Positions 23,801-32,717 of a stretch of DNA of 64,000 bases are shown in pieces. The stretch spans positions 44,199,501 to 44,263,500 of the forward strand of contig NC_133190.1 in assembly GCF_049306965.1 (NCBI RefSeq). Direction: 5' to 3'. Under the pieces are notes generated by a model. That model ran no database searches, was not told the DNA's origin, and worked only from the letters and a program-made list of their open reading frames with translations. This DNA comes from Danio rerio (lineage: Eukaryota > Chordata > Actinopteri > Cypriniformes > Danionidae). How positions within the stretch are numbered: the first letter of the stretch is position 1; each line of letters opens with the position of its first letter. Made by a program: the position numbers and the translations under genes.

Positions 23801-26492
23801 CTCGACTGTTTTAATTTTCTGGATTGATCTGCTTTTTAGTGTCAGTAGTCTTTGTAGGAGAATCTGATGAGACTCCACTGACAGACCCAGAAGAAATCGC
23901 AGGAAAAGATCCAGATGTCCATTTTTACTCTGTAGAGCCTCATTTACAGCTCGCTGATGCAGCTCAGATAAAGAAACACATTCTGAAGAATTGAGCTGAA
24001 ACAAGTCTTTAACTTTAAACCACAAACTCTGTTTGTTGATTTGATCAAACTCATTTACATTGTTGTTTATACAGGAGAGGTGCACATATAGAGCTGCTAG
24101 ATGTTCCTGAATGCTCAGATGAACAAAGCTGAAGACTTTCCCCTGATACAAGCCAAACTCCTCTCTGAAGATCTGAGTGCACAATCCTGAGTAAACTGAA
24201 GCTTCAGCCACATCAATGCCACACTCTCTCAGGTCTTCCTCATAGAAGATTATATTGCCTTTCATGAGCTGCTGAAAAGCCACTTTCCCCAGTTTGAGGA
24301 TCATGTCTTCATCTGTCAGCTTCTCCTCATAGTCCTTCTGATGTTTGATGTTGGTCTGCAGGATCAGGAAGTGTGTGTACATCTGAGTGAGAGTCTTGGG
24401 AATCTCTGCAGTCTCTGCTTCACTCAACATCTTCTCCAGAACAGTGGCTGAGATCCAGCAGAACACTGGGATGTGGCACATGATGTAGAGGCTCCTGGAG
24501 GACTTGAGGTGTGAGATGATTGTATTGGCCAGACTCTGATCTCTGATTCTCTTGCTGAAGTATTCCTCCTTCTGAGGGTCATTGAAGCCTCGTACCTCTG
24601 TCACTCGATGGACACACTCAGAGGGGACGAGATCTGCTGCTGCTGGTCTGGAGGTGATCCAGATGAGAGCAGAGGGAAGCAGATTCCCCACAATCAGGTT
24701 GGTCAGCAGCACGTCCACTGATGATGTTTTGGTCACATCCCTCAGAGTCTCATTCCTTTTAAAATTTAAGGGGAGACGACACTCGTCCAGACCATCAAAG
24801 ATGAACAGCACTTTATATTTGTCACTGAATATTTCCATTTCTTTAGTTTGAGGGAAAAAGAGCTGAAGAAGATCTGACAGACTGAGTGTTTTGTCCTTCA
24901 TCAGATTGATCTCTCTGAAAGGAAGTGGAAATATGAGCTGGACGTCCTGATTCTCCTTCTCTTCAGCCCAGTCCAGGATGAACTTCTGCACAGAGACTGT
25001 TTTTCCGATGCCAGCGACTCCCTTCGTCAGCACAGTTCTGATGGCTTTGTCTTGTCCAGGTAAAGGTGTAAAGATGTCTCTGCATTTGATCGCTGTGTCC
25101 TCTGTTGTTGATCTCCTGGATTGTGTCTCAATCTGTCTCACCTCATGCTCATGACTGATCTCTCCACTCTCACTCTCTGTGATGTAGAGCTCTGTGTAGA
25201 TCTCATTCAGGAGTGTTGGGTTTCCCTGCGCCGCTGTTCCCTCATACAGACACTCAAACTTCTTCAGCAGATTTGATCTAAATGTGTTTAGCAGGTTTTG
25301 CCTGGAAAATACCACATAGTAACATGAGTTAATAAGCATGCTGCCTTTTTAATTTCTGTGATTAAATCTTTTCCAGAAATAGTTTACCTGATATTACACT
25401 GTGCTTCTCCATTCCCCATATTTACTGGATGATTCATAAACGTGTCACTCCTCATAGACACACGGCTGGACTCTGCTTCTGTTCTCTTGTGATGAAATAA
25501 ACTACAACAAATACAAATAAACAAAGTACAAATGTTTTACATTATATGGCCATTTTCACAGAGTTTAAGTTTAATTATACACAGAATTTACTGTTCTCGT
25601 GTTGTGCTGCGACTAGAAGTGCAATTCTAGAAAAAAAATCTTAAGGTGGCTTCAAATTTGTTCTTAAGAACCTCTGTATTTATGTATTAACATAATCAAG
25701 TACAACAAATACTGCAGCTACAGCTAATTAATTACTGCTAAATTGTAATAGTTTAACTTTATTATCCTGTTTAAAAAGTAGCGAGCACATCCCGGTCGAG
25801 CTCTTGTATGTAAACACTAACCATCAAAATATAATTTACTCACAGGAAAGAGTGAACTATTTAGCCAAGGATGACAAGGAAAGAAACACATACTCCGCAA
25901 GACAAATCCTGGAAGTTTTTGTTGAAAAAATTAAAGCAATGAAGAAAAGACTCCTAGAATAATAATAGTTTATTTTACACTGTTTATACCAAACAGTAAA
26001 CTGATCATTTTACAAACAGTATCTCATCTGAGCAACACTATTAAAATATTAGAGACCAATAAAAAATATAGAGATAATATAATATACAACAAAAACACTG
26101 TAGCATTAAAGTTTCTACAGTATCTTCAGTAGAAATCTTATACCTGAGATCAGTCGGTGTATCTTCACTCTTAAAATTATATGGAAGATCCCTAGACTGG
26201 TCACTCCTCATAGACACACAGCTGGGCTCTGGATCTGATCTCTTCTGATGAACAGAACTATAACAGAAAATAACAGATAAAGTTATCTTAATCACTTTAA
26301 TATTTAAATAAAGTTAATAACGTTTTTAAAATAGCACTTTATATAAAACAGCACACTGTAAAGGATCTGGCCTACATTTGTACATTAACTTCACAGCAGT
26401 TTACTTTCCTCTCCATTACTTGTGTAATTAAACTCAAAGTACCTGCATCCTGGAGAAACATTTTCATCTCTGGATATTTGTGTGTCGTCCAT
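1678..26492 (-). CDS. NLR1: fish-specific NLR (FISNA-NACHT-LRR) immune receptor
   Basis: Cytosolic nucleotide-binding leucine-rich-repeat receptor of the expanded fish NLR-C type. Proposed coding exons on the minus strand: 26443-26492, 26144-26257, 25388-25501, 23508-25301, 19312-19485, 8068-8238, 6370-6540, 5329-5499, 4066-4236, 3238-3408 and 1678-1885. All internal junctions are phase 2 with GT donors and AG acceptors. The lengths sum to 3309 bp, exactly 1103 codons ending at TGA 1678, which supports an intact frame of about 1102 residues. The start ATG at 26492 opens [16 protein letters not shown], a short first exon shared with NLR2. No B30.2 domain is seen. A GTGAGT donor at 1706 inside the last exon could instead splice to an exon left of the window. 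Several introns are inflated by transposons, the largest being 8239-19311. Confidence 0.85.
3238..3408 (-). CDS. NLR1 LRR exon 6
   Basis: A 171-bp phase-2 exon, AG acceptor (CTCTACAG) and GTAAGATC-type donor. It encodes [19 protein letters not shown] and then [19 protein letters not shown], two ribonuclease-inhibitor-type leucine-rich repeats. Confidence 0.85.
4066..4236 (-). CDS. NLR1 LRR exon 5
   Basis: A 171-bp phase-2 exon with the same splice sites. Reads [19 protein letters not shown], then [19 protein letters not shown]. The frame is open. Confidence 0.83.
4437..4990. other. Intronic insert with CT microsatellite and possible solo LTR
   Basis: A (CT)n tract near 4461-4480 is followed by a GC-richer block (about 4517-4983) unlike the surrounding intron. 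It contains repeats of TTACGGTGCAAGGTGT around 4803-4882 and an AATAAA near 4923, and ends GGGAGCTACAACA. This could be a solo LTR fossil, but I found no convincing target-site duplication, so the family is open. Confidence 0.25.
5329..5499 (-). CDS. NLR1 LRR exon 4
   Basis: A 171-bp phase-2 exon encoding [19 protein letters not shown] and [19 protein letters not shown]. Frame open. Confidence 0.83.
5944..6055. repeat. (TA)n microsatellite
   Basis: A long TA-dinucleotide run within the NLR1 intron between LRR exons 3 and 4. Any coding reading is an artefact of the repeat. Confidence 0.95.
6370..6540 (-). CDS. NLR1 LRR exon 3
   Basis: A 171-bp phase-2 exon encoding [19 protein letters not shown] and [19 protein letters not shown]; donor GTGAGATC. 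Frame open. Confidence 0.83.
6725..7075 (+). repeat. Unclassified interspersed repeat, copy 1
   Basis: About 350 bp, starting GTGAAGTTTTTAAACTAATT and ending AGTGTGAACTCTTG. Inside are a TATAAATAG motif (6832-6840), a C-rich tract, and a conserved GGGACAGCATGCCAAAC block (7014-7030). Related copies lie at 37828-38385 and 40905-42866. The flanks match uninterrupted paralogous intron (for example 40207-40225) with at most a 2-bp duplication. The ends do not form inverted repeats. Family not recognised; strand is arbitrary. Confidence 0.6.
7368..7402. repeat. (AC)n(AG)n microsatellite
   Basis: Alternating AC then AG dinucleotides in an NLR1 intron. Confidence 0.9.
7395..7950 (-). mobile_element. 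L1-like LINE, 3' fragment
   Basis: On the minus strand about 7690-7945 translates, with a stop and frame changes, to [17 protein letters not shown], then [19 protein letters not shown] and [13 protein letters not shown]. This matches the C-terminal Cys-rich region of L1-type ORF2 proteins (CxxC...H...C). Only the extreme 3' part is present, so it is a 5'-truncated dead copy inside an NLR1 intron. The exact 3' end is uncertain. Confidence 0.6.
8068..8238 (-). CDS. NLR1 LRR exon 2
   Basis: A 171-bp phase-2 exon encoding [19 protein letters not shown] and [19 protein letters not shown]. Frame open. The upstream intron (8239-19311) is 11 kb, filled with mobile elements. Confidence 0.83.
8297..8378. 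repeat. (TA)n microsatellite
   Basis: About 40 TA dinucleotides directly next to LRR exon 2 on its acceptor side, within 60 bp of the splice acceptor. Confidence 0.95.
8475..8870. repeat. Fish intronic repeat with (CA)n core
   Basis: The segment has a (CA)n tract at 8767-8824 and flanking sequence (GTGGGGTCATTACATAGG; AAATGAGGACGTCACCAATG) that reads like a common fish interspersed repeat. ATGTCACA occurs at both sides (8467, 8756). Not a gene. Confidence 0.4.
8880..10240. other. No gene seen; unclassified intronic sequence
   Basis: Base composition shifts to more GC between about 9590 and 10030, which may mark an old insertion, but I found no ends, coding motifs or RNA genes. It lies inside the large NLR1 intron. 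Confidence 0.4.
10250..11500 (-). mobile_element. Tc1/mariner-family transposon, decayed
   Basis: Read on the minus strand, about 10880-10935 gives [14 protein letters not shown], the first catalytic-Asp region of a Tc1-like transposase. About 10500-10620 gives [20 protein letters not shown], the second Asp/third acid region. Stops and frame changes separate them, so it no longer encodes a transposase. The right end near 11460-11490 carries CCAATTACTTTTGGTCCCTT, a typical terminal segment. Ends approximate. Confidence 0.75.
11677..12174 (+). mobile_element. Non-autonomous Tc1/mariner-like element, copy 1
   Basis: It matches 35365-35907 in inverted orientation. The right end is GGCTAATAATTCTGACTTCAACTG followed by TA, i.e. 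the terminal repeat CAGTTGAAGTCAGAATTATT inverted. The left terminal repeat is incomplete. No coding capacity. TA at the end fits Tc1/mariner target choice. Confidence 0.7.
12175..14340. other. No host gene seen; unclassified repeats
   Basis: This part of the NLR1 intron has higher GC between about 13180 and 13780 and an AATAAA at 13922. About 14093-14335 is a two-fold direct repeat. It may be a non-coding or terminal part of an old retroelement next to the DIRS copy, but no diagnostic domain or terminal repeat pair was found. Confidence 0.3.
14093..14335. repeat. Two-copy direct repeat with AT-rich hairpins
   Basis: Units at about 14093-14213 and 14214-14335 share GTCCGCTCGG, GTTTGTTTG(G/A)(T/C)CAAATTG and CCGGAATATTAAT. 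Each unit contains an imperfect palindrome (about 14158-14205 and 14285-14333) of the form AATATTAAT...ATTAATATT. Function unknown. Confidence 0.55.
14560..18990 (+). mobile_element. DIRS-type tyrosine-recombinase retrotransposon, broken fossil
   Basis: Parts in order on the plus strand: terminal region (14560-14800), a gag-like Cys/His-rich reading frame (about 15021-15585; starts [12 protein letters not shown]), reverse transcriptase (about 16430-17000; [10 protein letters not shown]-type motif), RNase H (about 17340-17780; [14 protein letters not shown]), a partly recognisable tyrosine-recombinase region (about 18180-18470; [18 protein letters not shown]), and a terminal region (18720-18990). 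Blocks from the left end (14566-14620 and 14690-14765) recur inverted at 18729-18795 and 18905-18990, the arrangement expected of DIRS inverted terminal and internal complementary repeats. It is broken many times, on the order of ten breaks. GC content is well above the host intron. No host function is indicated. Confidence 0.8.
19312..19485 (-). CDS. NLR1 LRR exon 1
   Basis: A 174-bp phase-2 exon encoding [19 protein letters not shown] and [19 protein letters not shown]. It is more diverged than the other LRR exons and one codon longer, as expected for the LRR directly after the NACHT module. Acceptor CTCTACAG, donor GTAAGATC. Confidence 0.82.
19945..21479. mobile_element. hAT-like MITE split by a nested element
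   Basis: Ends are CAGGGTTCATAC (19945) and GTATGAACCCTG (21479), inverted relative to each other, with CATGACTTTTCC-type subterminal sequence on the right. TAACA occurs just outside both ends. The element is interrupted by the 20336-21361 insertion, and removing that insert rejoins TTCCATGACTTTTCC. Not coding. Confidence 0.65.
20336..21361. mobile_element. Harbinger-like MITE nested in the hAT-like MITE
   Basis: Termini are GGGCCCTATCATACACC and, inverted, GGGCTCTATTTTGATGATCC. Flanks are CAT at 20333-20335 and 21362-21364, a 3-bp target-site duplication. The subterminal parts are rich in TGCGC. About 1026 bp, no transposase. The 3-bp duplication suggests PIF/Harbinger, but the family is inferred. 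Confidence 0.6.
21480..23507. other. Intron between NACHT and first LRR exon; no gene seen
   Basis: AT-rich intronic sequence without recognisable exons. Short frames here have no domain match I can recognise. Confidence 0.5.
23508..25301 (-). CDS. NLR1 FISNA-NACHT exon
   Basis: One 1794-bp exon, entered and left in phase 2. It begins with the FISNA segment ([25 protein letters not shown]), then Walker A GVAGIGKT (about 25000-25021), Walker [11 protein letters not shown] (about 24780-24810), and helical regions ([18 protein letters not shown]) typical of the NACHT-associated winged-helix and superhelical part. The acceptor TTTTCCAG and donor CA/GTAAGTA match those of NLR2. NACHT domains bind ATP/dATP and drive oligomerisation of immune receptors. 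The exon is about 90 percent alike by eye to 43948-45750, so it is a recent duplicate. Confidence 0.95.
25388..25501 (-). CDS. NLR1 N-terminal peptide-repeat exon 2
   Basis: A 114-bp phase-2 exon encoding [17 protein letters not shown] and a variable tail. It is paralogous to 26144-26257 and the three exons before the NLR2 NACHT. Tandem ~38-residue N-terminal exons of this kind are found in fish NLRs; their function is not known to me. Confidence 0.8.
26144..26257 (-). CDS. NLR1 N-terminal peptide-repeat exon 1
   Basis: A 114-bp phase-2 exon encoding [19 protein letters not shown] and [10 protein letters not shown]. Acceptor TTATAG, donor GTATAAG. Open frame. Confidence 0.82.
26443..26492 (-). 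CDS. NLR1 first coding exon
   Basis: 50 bp, ATG at 26492, reading [16 protein letters not shown] before a GTACTT donor at 26442. The same exon in NLR2 (46896-46944) is one base shorter. Joined to 26144-26257 the frame is continuous. Confidence 0.82.
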
Positions 26493-26822
26493 TATGAAAC
26501 AGAACCTGATCTGCACCACTGATTGGACAGAAAGAACAAAGAAACAATAATTCAGCTGAACGAGTACTGAGTCAATAATGAGCAGAAAATAAACCAGGTT
26601 AAATTACTTTTAAATGAGGAATTTTACAAACACATCGAGGAATCACGTCTAAACATAATCCACAGGAAAAACACAGCCTCAGATCAAACTGCATTTCCTG
26701 CAGATGAACAAACTCCACTCTTGATGAGAGCAGGCTAACTCAACATGTGTTCAGGTTTAAAAAGGTTTATGTTAAACACTTTTATAAACATATCAAACAC
26801 ATTTAAATCATATTTACATTTA

Positions 26823-26878
26823 GATGCTTTGACACAATCTACATTGTAAAAGCGCTATACAAATAAAAAAGCTGAATT
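26823..26878 (-). repeat. Fragment of a fish interspersed repeat
   Basis: GACACAATCTACATTGTAAAAGCGC followed by TATACAAATAAA is the inverted match of 62190-62225. Probably the 3' tail of a retroposed repeat. Confidence 0.5.
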
Positions 26879-27386
26879 TCAGGCCAGCAGTCTGGTGAAA
26901 GAGGTGGACCTTTTTGCAGCTATTCGCCTCATTTTCTATTTAATTAAGGGGTTTAAATCCTGAATTTTAGTGACATTTTAAGCACTATCTTTAGCTGGAT
27001 TAGCTTGTTTGATGGTCATCATAACCACACTTTTTGATGTGTCAAAGCATTTCCTAAACAAGAAATATGAGAACAATACGTATTTTTAAATACAGGTGTT
27101 ACATCATATACCATTAGAAAAAAAAATAGGAATCTGTTAAAGTTTAAAATTAAAACTAGCCTATTGTCATTTATTATTAGGCATAATAACAAAATGGCCA
27201 GCACACAGACAAGATTCCACTTGATCCTAAAGCCTTTTTCAAATGGGGTTACTTTCACAATTTATTATGCCAAAGCCGTAAAAGTAGTACAAATAAGCTC
27301 ATTTATGAAACAAATTCTGGACCTCGTGCTACGGATACGTTTTCTTTAAAAAAAAACATGAAGTCGCAATTTCCTGTTTCACTCAC

Positions 27387-27430
27387 CTTCATTAACCATA
27401 AACTGTAGATGTGCGTTAAGACTGAGTTGA
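27387..27430 (-). other. Likely 5' untranslated exon of NLR1
   Basis: On the minus strand a conserved stretch (TTTATGGTTAATGAAG) ends in a GTGAGTGAAAC donor at about 27386; the same donor context occurs upstream of NLR2 near 47291. It lies about 900 bp upstream of the first coding exon. Transcription start not determined. Confidence 0.45.
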
Positions 27431-27529
27431 TAGTTATAATCCTTTTAACTACTCCAGTTTTAACAAATGCTTCAGCTACATGTAAACTCCTGGTTTGTTT
27501 TTAAACAGTTCTTATGAACTATTGTGATG

Positions 27530-27650
27530 CTCCATAATGAAGACTAACGGATCGACTCGACGGAAAACTTTGCTTTCACTTTGCACTCGTGACGTAGGGA
27601 GGGTGACGTCACATGATGCACAGTGGTAATGTCCACCAGGTGGAGCCACA
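27530..27650. promoter_or_regulatory. Candidate NLR1 promoter region with CRE and ISRE-like sites
   Basis: TGACGTCA, a perfect cAMP-response-element palindrome, lies at 27604-27611, and a half-site TGACGT at 27590. On the minus strand AGTGAAAGCAAAG (27570-27582) resembles an interferon-stimulated response element, with a mismatch. The segment is conserved at 47430-47530 upstream of NLR2, where the palindrome and the ISRE-like site have changed. Confidence 0.35.
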
Positions 27651-28480
27651 TTCTTTTCTAAAACAGATCTTACCGTAAAAACATTACATTTAATGTAAAA
27701 AAAAAAAGTAGTTTTTAAATAATATTTAATAAACATCATGTGACCCGAAATGGGATACGCGATTTTGGAAAACAGATAAGTGGATATTAACATGTCATTT
27801 GACCCAAACATGTCAAAGAAAGCTTTTGGTTGAGGAATCTCTTTCTCTCTGAGTGTCTGTCTGTATCTCTGTCCTCTGCGCGCGACAGAGCATCTTACCA
27901 TAATCTTTGATGGACTCTCGCTGATTCTGCAGTTTATTCAAGGATTTAATCACATATAGGGGTAATAACAGCTTTCAACATGTATTTGCACATATCAACA
28001 AAATATAATTGATTTATTAGGACAAAACACAATAAACCGAATAAATCAACGGGGAAAATTAATGAATCTGACAGCTAATTAAACTTGAGAGCTTCATAAC
28101 ATGACCATGAACAGGCTGACAATTCATCCTTTGGGTCTCAAAAGTTTTGAAAACACAATTTCTGGTTGCAGACCGTTTTGGGCAACTAAATGTGTTAGTT
28201 ACTATTTAAAGAAATGAATGTGAAAGTGTTATTTTTGTGCTTTTATTTTCCTTTTTTTTTTTTTTTTTTTAAAGAAAGAGTAAGAAAGTCTTCAAATTGT
28301 AGCAGATTACCTTTTTACCCAACACTGACTGCAGATCATGTTTACTTCACAATTGGGCAACTGCTTTAGTTCTCGTAGTTGTTTTAGGATTAAATGCTGA
28401 ATGTCAGATTTGATCTACTAATGAAAGTTCACACAGGATGCTGAGCCAGTTTCTGTAATACATTAATTGTTTTTTTTTTT
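27620..28480 (+). pseudogene. Paralogue of the signal-peptide gene 5' region, exon lost
   Basis: Collinear with 58650-59600: shared CTTTCTCTCTGAGT, GACAGAGCATCTTACCA, GACTCTCGCTGATTCTG and CAACATGTATTTGCACATAT. Between GATTCTGCAGTTTATTCAAG and GGTAATAACAGC the sequence that encodes the signal peptide at 59090-59153 is missing. So promoter-like and intron sequence remain but the first coding exon does not. Confidence 0.55.
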
Positions 28481-28908
28481 CACAATAAGACTCATGTGAT
28501 AGCAGGGATGGACAAAAATACCTTAAAATGCATTAAAATAAAACACCAAATACCTCAGCTTTAAGTGTATCAAAATAAACTACAAAATACAGCAGCGACA
28601 ACATGCATCAAAATCAAATACTGTATTTTTATTTTTAAAATACTACACAATACTTTTAAAAGAGCCTGACATTCCTTCTCAAACCTTACCCACCAACACG
28701 CCTATTCGATCAATCCCTTCACCACTAAAATGACTCAGTGAAGTAAACAATGTCTGATAGTAACGGCTTTTGTAAGGAATAAACCATGACAAGTCACTTC
28801 ACCTCTACTCCTACTATACATGAGCGTTTCTCTTTGATTTTAGTATAAATTTAGTCCACATTTCATACAGAAAATCCTGTCTTGAAGATGATCTCCTACA
28901 GTTTAAAC

Positions 28909-29100
28909 CAGGGGTCAACAATCCTGGTCCTGGAGGGCCGGTGTCCCTACAGGATTTAGCTCCAACTTACCTCAACACACCTGCCTGGATGTTTCAAGTA
29001 TAACTAAGACCTTGATTAGCTTGTTCAGGTGTGTTTGATTAGGGTTGGAGCTAAAATCTGCAGGACACCGGCCCTCCAGGAACAAGTTTGTTGACCACTG
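28909..29100. mobile_element. hAT MITE (192 bp)
   Basis: Inverted ends CAGGGGTCAACAATCCTGG / CAAGTTTGTTGACCACTG, with the internal GGAGGGCCGGTGTCC and GGACACCGGCCCTCC also inverted. Flanks GTTTAAAC (28901-28908) and CTTTAAAC (29101-29108) form an 8-bp target-site duplication with one mismatch, as expected for hAT. Confidence 0.8.
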
Positions 29101-29108
29101 CTTTAAAC

Positions 29109-30639
29109 CATTTACTGCAGATGATGAGTGGAAACAGCGCAATATCTGTTGATTGTGTTTCCGCTCATTGTGTGGCCAGTAAAATTTCCATCATCTCTGT
29201 GCAATGATCATTCAACATCTGAACATTGTATTATAAAGGCTGAAAAATGAAGAGTTCATTTTAACATTTTGATCAGAATTTTTCTGAAATATAACTTGTT
29301 TTGCAAATAAACTCTTCAACACTAAAAGTAAAAACACAATTTCCTGATACAAATAAAACCTCCAGTTTCAGTCATTTACCTGAATCAGCGTTTTTCTAAT
29401 TAAACTCTTCAATGAACAACAAAGCATGAGATCTCACAAGTACGAAAAAAATGGACTTATCTTTTTACAAATAAACTCTTGATACAGTATGTGTCCTTCT
29501 GCTGCTGTATAACCTGAGTCAGGAGTTTTTGATTAGTCTCTGTATAAACTGGAGTATTATTAAATATTGTGTTTAATGTATTGTGCCAGCTTCTTTAGGC
29601 AGACATCTTTCCTCTTCATTACCTCTACTGCAGTCTGGGTCAGCTAATGAAATATTGTAGGAATCGCTCCTGTCTGACTTATTTAATGCTGTTTGTCTGA
29701 TTTTCTTGGCATCTAAATCAGCAATTCATTACAAAGCGGCTATTATTTCTGCAGTATACGCATTCCCCCAAGATGATTCCAGTTCTTCTTTAACTGGAGG
29801 AGTCTCAGTTTTCCCTCTTAAAAACAGCATTACACCATCTTTAGCTGTTTATTATTTCTAAAGTTCCTCTGCATTTCCACCTCCAGCACTGAGAATGAGG
29901 ATGATCTGAAGCTCCTCATCCTGTTCTTAAGGACTGAGATTTTATTCCACCTCATTTCTGAAGATGCTGATGCTGAGTTAAACACTTTACTGCCATCACA
30001 TATTACTGCTCTTAGCACTGCACAGTGAACTATTTTCAGTGATTGTTGAATAGCTCCTGATTCTAAGACAGAGCCCACATTTGCTTTTGCAGAGGCACAA
30101 ATCACCTTTGCACCAAATATCAGAATGATGTGTGGCGCAAGAGAGAGAGCAAAACAGACATTTGCCAGTGAAAAATGAACTTAAGACTTGTAGCAGCAGA
30201 TTCAAGCCGTTGGAGTAATGTAGTTGTGTTGGTGCTAGGAAAAATAAAATATCCAACATGCAGCAACTCTTTTTGCGTGGACACACACTCTTATCTGCCG
30301 ATGTGCAAACTCTGTCTGTGATGCAGGTGTGTGTGAATGTGTTTTGCTTCATATTCACTACACCAGAGCACATGAGCGGATGAGCTTCTCCATGTGTGAT
30401 TGGTCCAATAGGATTTGTGGACCTGCACTGAAGGATTTGAAAAGGTGTAAATGTTGTGTTGTGTTTGTTGAAGATAATAAAATAAAATTTGCTCTGTGAG
30501 TACAAATTTACTGACACACATCTTTGGCCATTCGTTACTAAAAACGACAATTTTACAGCTGCTTGGTTGTTTTGCAGCAAAATTCCTTCATGTATTTATT
30601 CAAAACACTGAAAATATCTATTTGTAGCATCAGTAAAAT
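29109..30639. other. Inter-block spacer; no gene identified
   Basis: Spacer between the two NLR blocks. Open frames on the minus strand (29830-30105 and 29996-30580) lack recognisable domains or splice context. AATAAA-type signals occur near 30477-30487 on the plus strand. I cannot exclude an exon of the divergent plus-strand gene family. Confidence 0.35.
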
Positions 30640-31280
30640 CTGATCTTTCAATCAGCTCATCTTTACTAAATATTTGAGTCTTCACTCAACTCCAAATCAT
30701 TGGATATAGTTCTCTGTAGATACTGAACAAGTCTTCAACAGTGACTGCTCTGAGTTTGTTTCAGCTCTTTCAGAAATGTTTGTCACTGAGGAAAGTTGAG
30801 TGAGAACATTAATAGAGGAGCGTGTTCTGTGCTGACGGACACATTTCTGTTGCATCTCTTCTGTAGTTTAAATCTGGACTTTCACCATGTAAACCTTGTT
30901 AAACCAAGTTTATACTAAAAACAAAGAGTAATTTTAGCCAATGAATCTGATTTTTCCAACATAACAGAGCTGTCTGTACTGCACAACACATTTCATATTT
31001 ATATTTATTTATCAAAGACTAGCTGATAAAAACAAATGTGTTTTAGTGTTGTCATAGTCAAATCCTCTTTTCTAGTATACACTAATCAATATCTGAACAA
31101 GATAATGGAGTCATTTACATTTTCCTTGTCATTACATATAAAAACAAACCAGTGCAGTCAGTGTGAGTCTGTGTGTCTTCAGTGTGTGCTGATTGTGTGT
31201 CTGTGACATTTCTCCTCATTCACCATCAGCAGATCCTGAGCAAACTAAACACTGAGAATCCTGCAATAAAACACACACAC

Positions 31281-31338
<58 letters not shown>

Positions 31339-31390
31339 GAGTCAAATCAAATCAGCAGATCCATTTCAGAAAAACTCAAGCAGATAACTA
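30640..31390 (-). other. 3' flank of NLR2, paralogous to 774-1590
   Basis: Long near-identical blocks (for example ATCTGGACTTTCACCATGTAAACC region at 30870-30900 against 1090-1125). It includes an (AC)n tract at 31268-31334, expanded relative to block 1. Confidence 0.6.
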
Positions 31391-31393
31391 AGG

Positions 31394-32037
31394 GTTTATA
31401 GACCTTTTTCTTGGAACGCAAAATTACCCATTATGCTTTGCATGTATGCGCAAGGAGAATGCGAAGAACTTCCGATCGGCAGCTGATGCGTGTAAACAGT
31501 CACATTTGGACAGCTTTGAAACGATAGTTTTAGTCTATTTTACCTGCTTTTATCCTCTTTGAACTAATACTGTTGTCCATCAGCACCATCTCCTGGACTG
31601 ATCATTTAAAGAAATGCGGTCTCTAATAGGATGGAAAACAGCTGCTGTGAGGCATTTTCCCCTCGTTGTCAGACGGCATATTCTGGAGTGTAAATGAAGC
31701 CTCGTCATCGCTAAAGTCAACATTTTCTCTTTATTTCAAATATATAACCAGCCCAAACAAATGTAGTTCACCAAAATGTTTGACACACACACGTAGCCTG
31801 TACTGTGCCTCTGACACACTGATTTAATAACTGTGACAAAGTGAAAATATAGGCTAGTGTCATTTCGAAATGACACAAACCGTGGTAAAAACAACACACG
31901 AAATAAAACACAAACGGCTCGCGATTAGAATGAACAGCAAATCAGCCAGCAGAGGATCAATAACAGACTTTTATTGGTTATTTTTGTAAATTGCACGACT
32001 TTCATACCTGTTAAGTTTTATGCCAGTACTCTGGTTT

Positions 32038-32073
<36 letters not shown>

Positions 32074-32414
32074 AGTGTGTGTGTGCTAAAGAGCCGCTGA
32101 GCTAACAGCTGACAGGCTGGGAACGCACACACACACACTATTTCTGACGGCAGACACGTTAACTAGGAGAACGTTTTTCTCGTATTTCTAACGCGCTTGA
32201 ACCACATGTGACAGATTATAACGGCTTTAACAGACACATTTCTAAGTTGTGTGTCACAAAAACACTCTGTTATCCACTAAAAACATCATTGAAACCCATT
32301 TTCCGAGCGCAAATTACCAGTTGTACACGCTGTAAACGGAAGTTTTTAGCATTCTACCGGAAGACGCTGGTCGCTATGGCGCCCTCCATGCAGCAGCCAT
32401 AAAAAAGGTCTATA
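31394..32414. mobile_element. DNA element with TATAGACCTTTTT ends
   Basis: Left end TTTATAGACCTTTTTC and right end AAAAAAGGTCTATAG are inverted. The paralogous position near 1585 in block 1 lacks the element, so it inserted after the duplication. It contains a (CT)n tract (32041-32070). No transposase found. Confidence 0.6.
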
Positions 32415-32515
32415 GCCTCCAGCTAAACAGTTAGCACAGACTAAAGAGAAGCTGCTTAATTATTAGATATTCTCCATTTACACACACGAGGCCTGTTACT
32501 GAACTCAAGTCAACT

Positions 32516-32717
32516 TTACAGTTTAAAAACATACTCACAAATGTATAATGTTTTCAGTTTATTATGCGAGTCGTCTTTTAGATCAGAGAACAGCTTGACT
32601 GTAGATTTTGATAGTTTATTTTCAGACAGATCCAGATCTCTCAGGTGTTCAGGGTTTGATCTCAGAGCTAAAGCCAAAGCAGCACAACCTTCATCTGTGA
32701 GACCACAATTACTCAAC
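32516..32717 (-). CDS. NLR2 last LRR exon
   Basis: Reads [38 protein letters not shown] and LKTLYI, with the same GTGAGT donor (32538) as NLR1, otherwise stopping shortly after at 32516. Confidence 0.75.

Noticed and set aside
24582-24851. Plus-strand frame opposite the NACHT exon (and its copy at 45034-45303)
   Set aside because: Antisense shadow of the conserved NACHT sequence; no independent evidence.
29830-30580. Two overlapping minus-strand frames of 91 and 194 codons
   Set aside because: No recognisable motif, no splice context, ordinary spacer composition.
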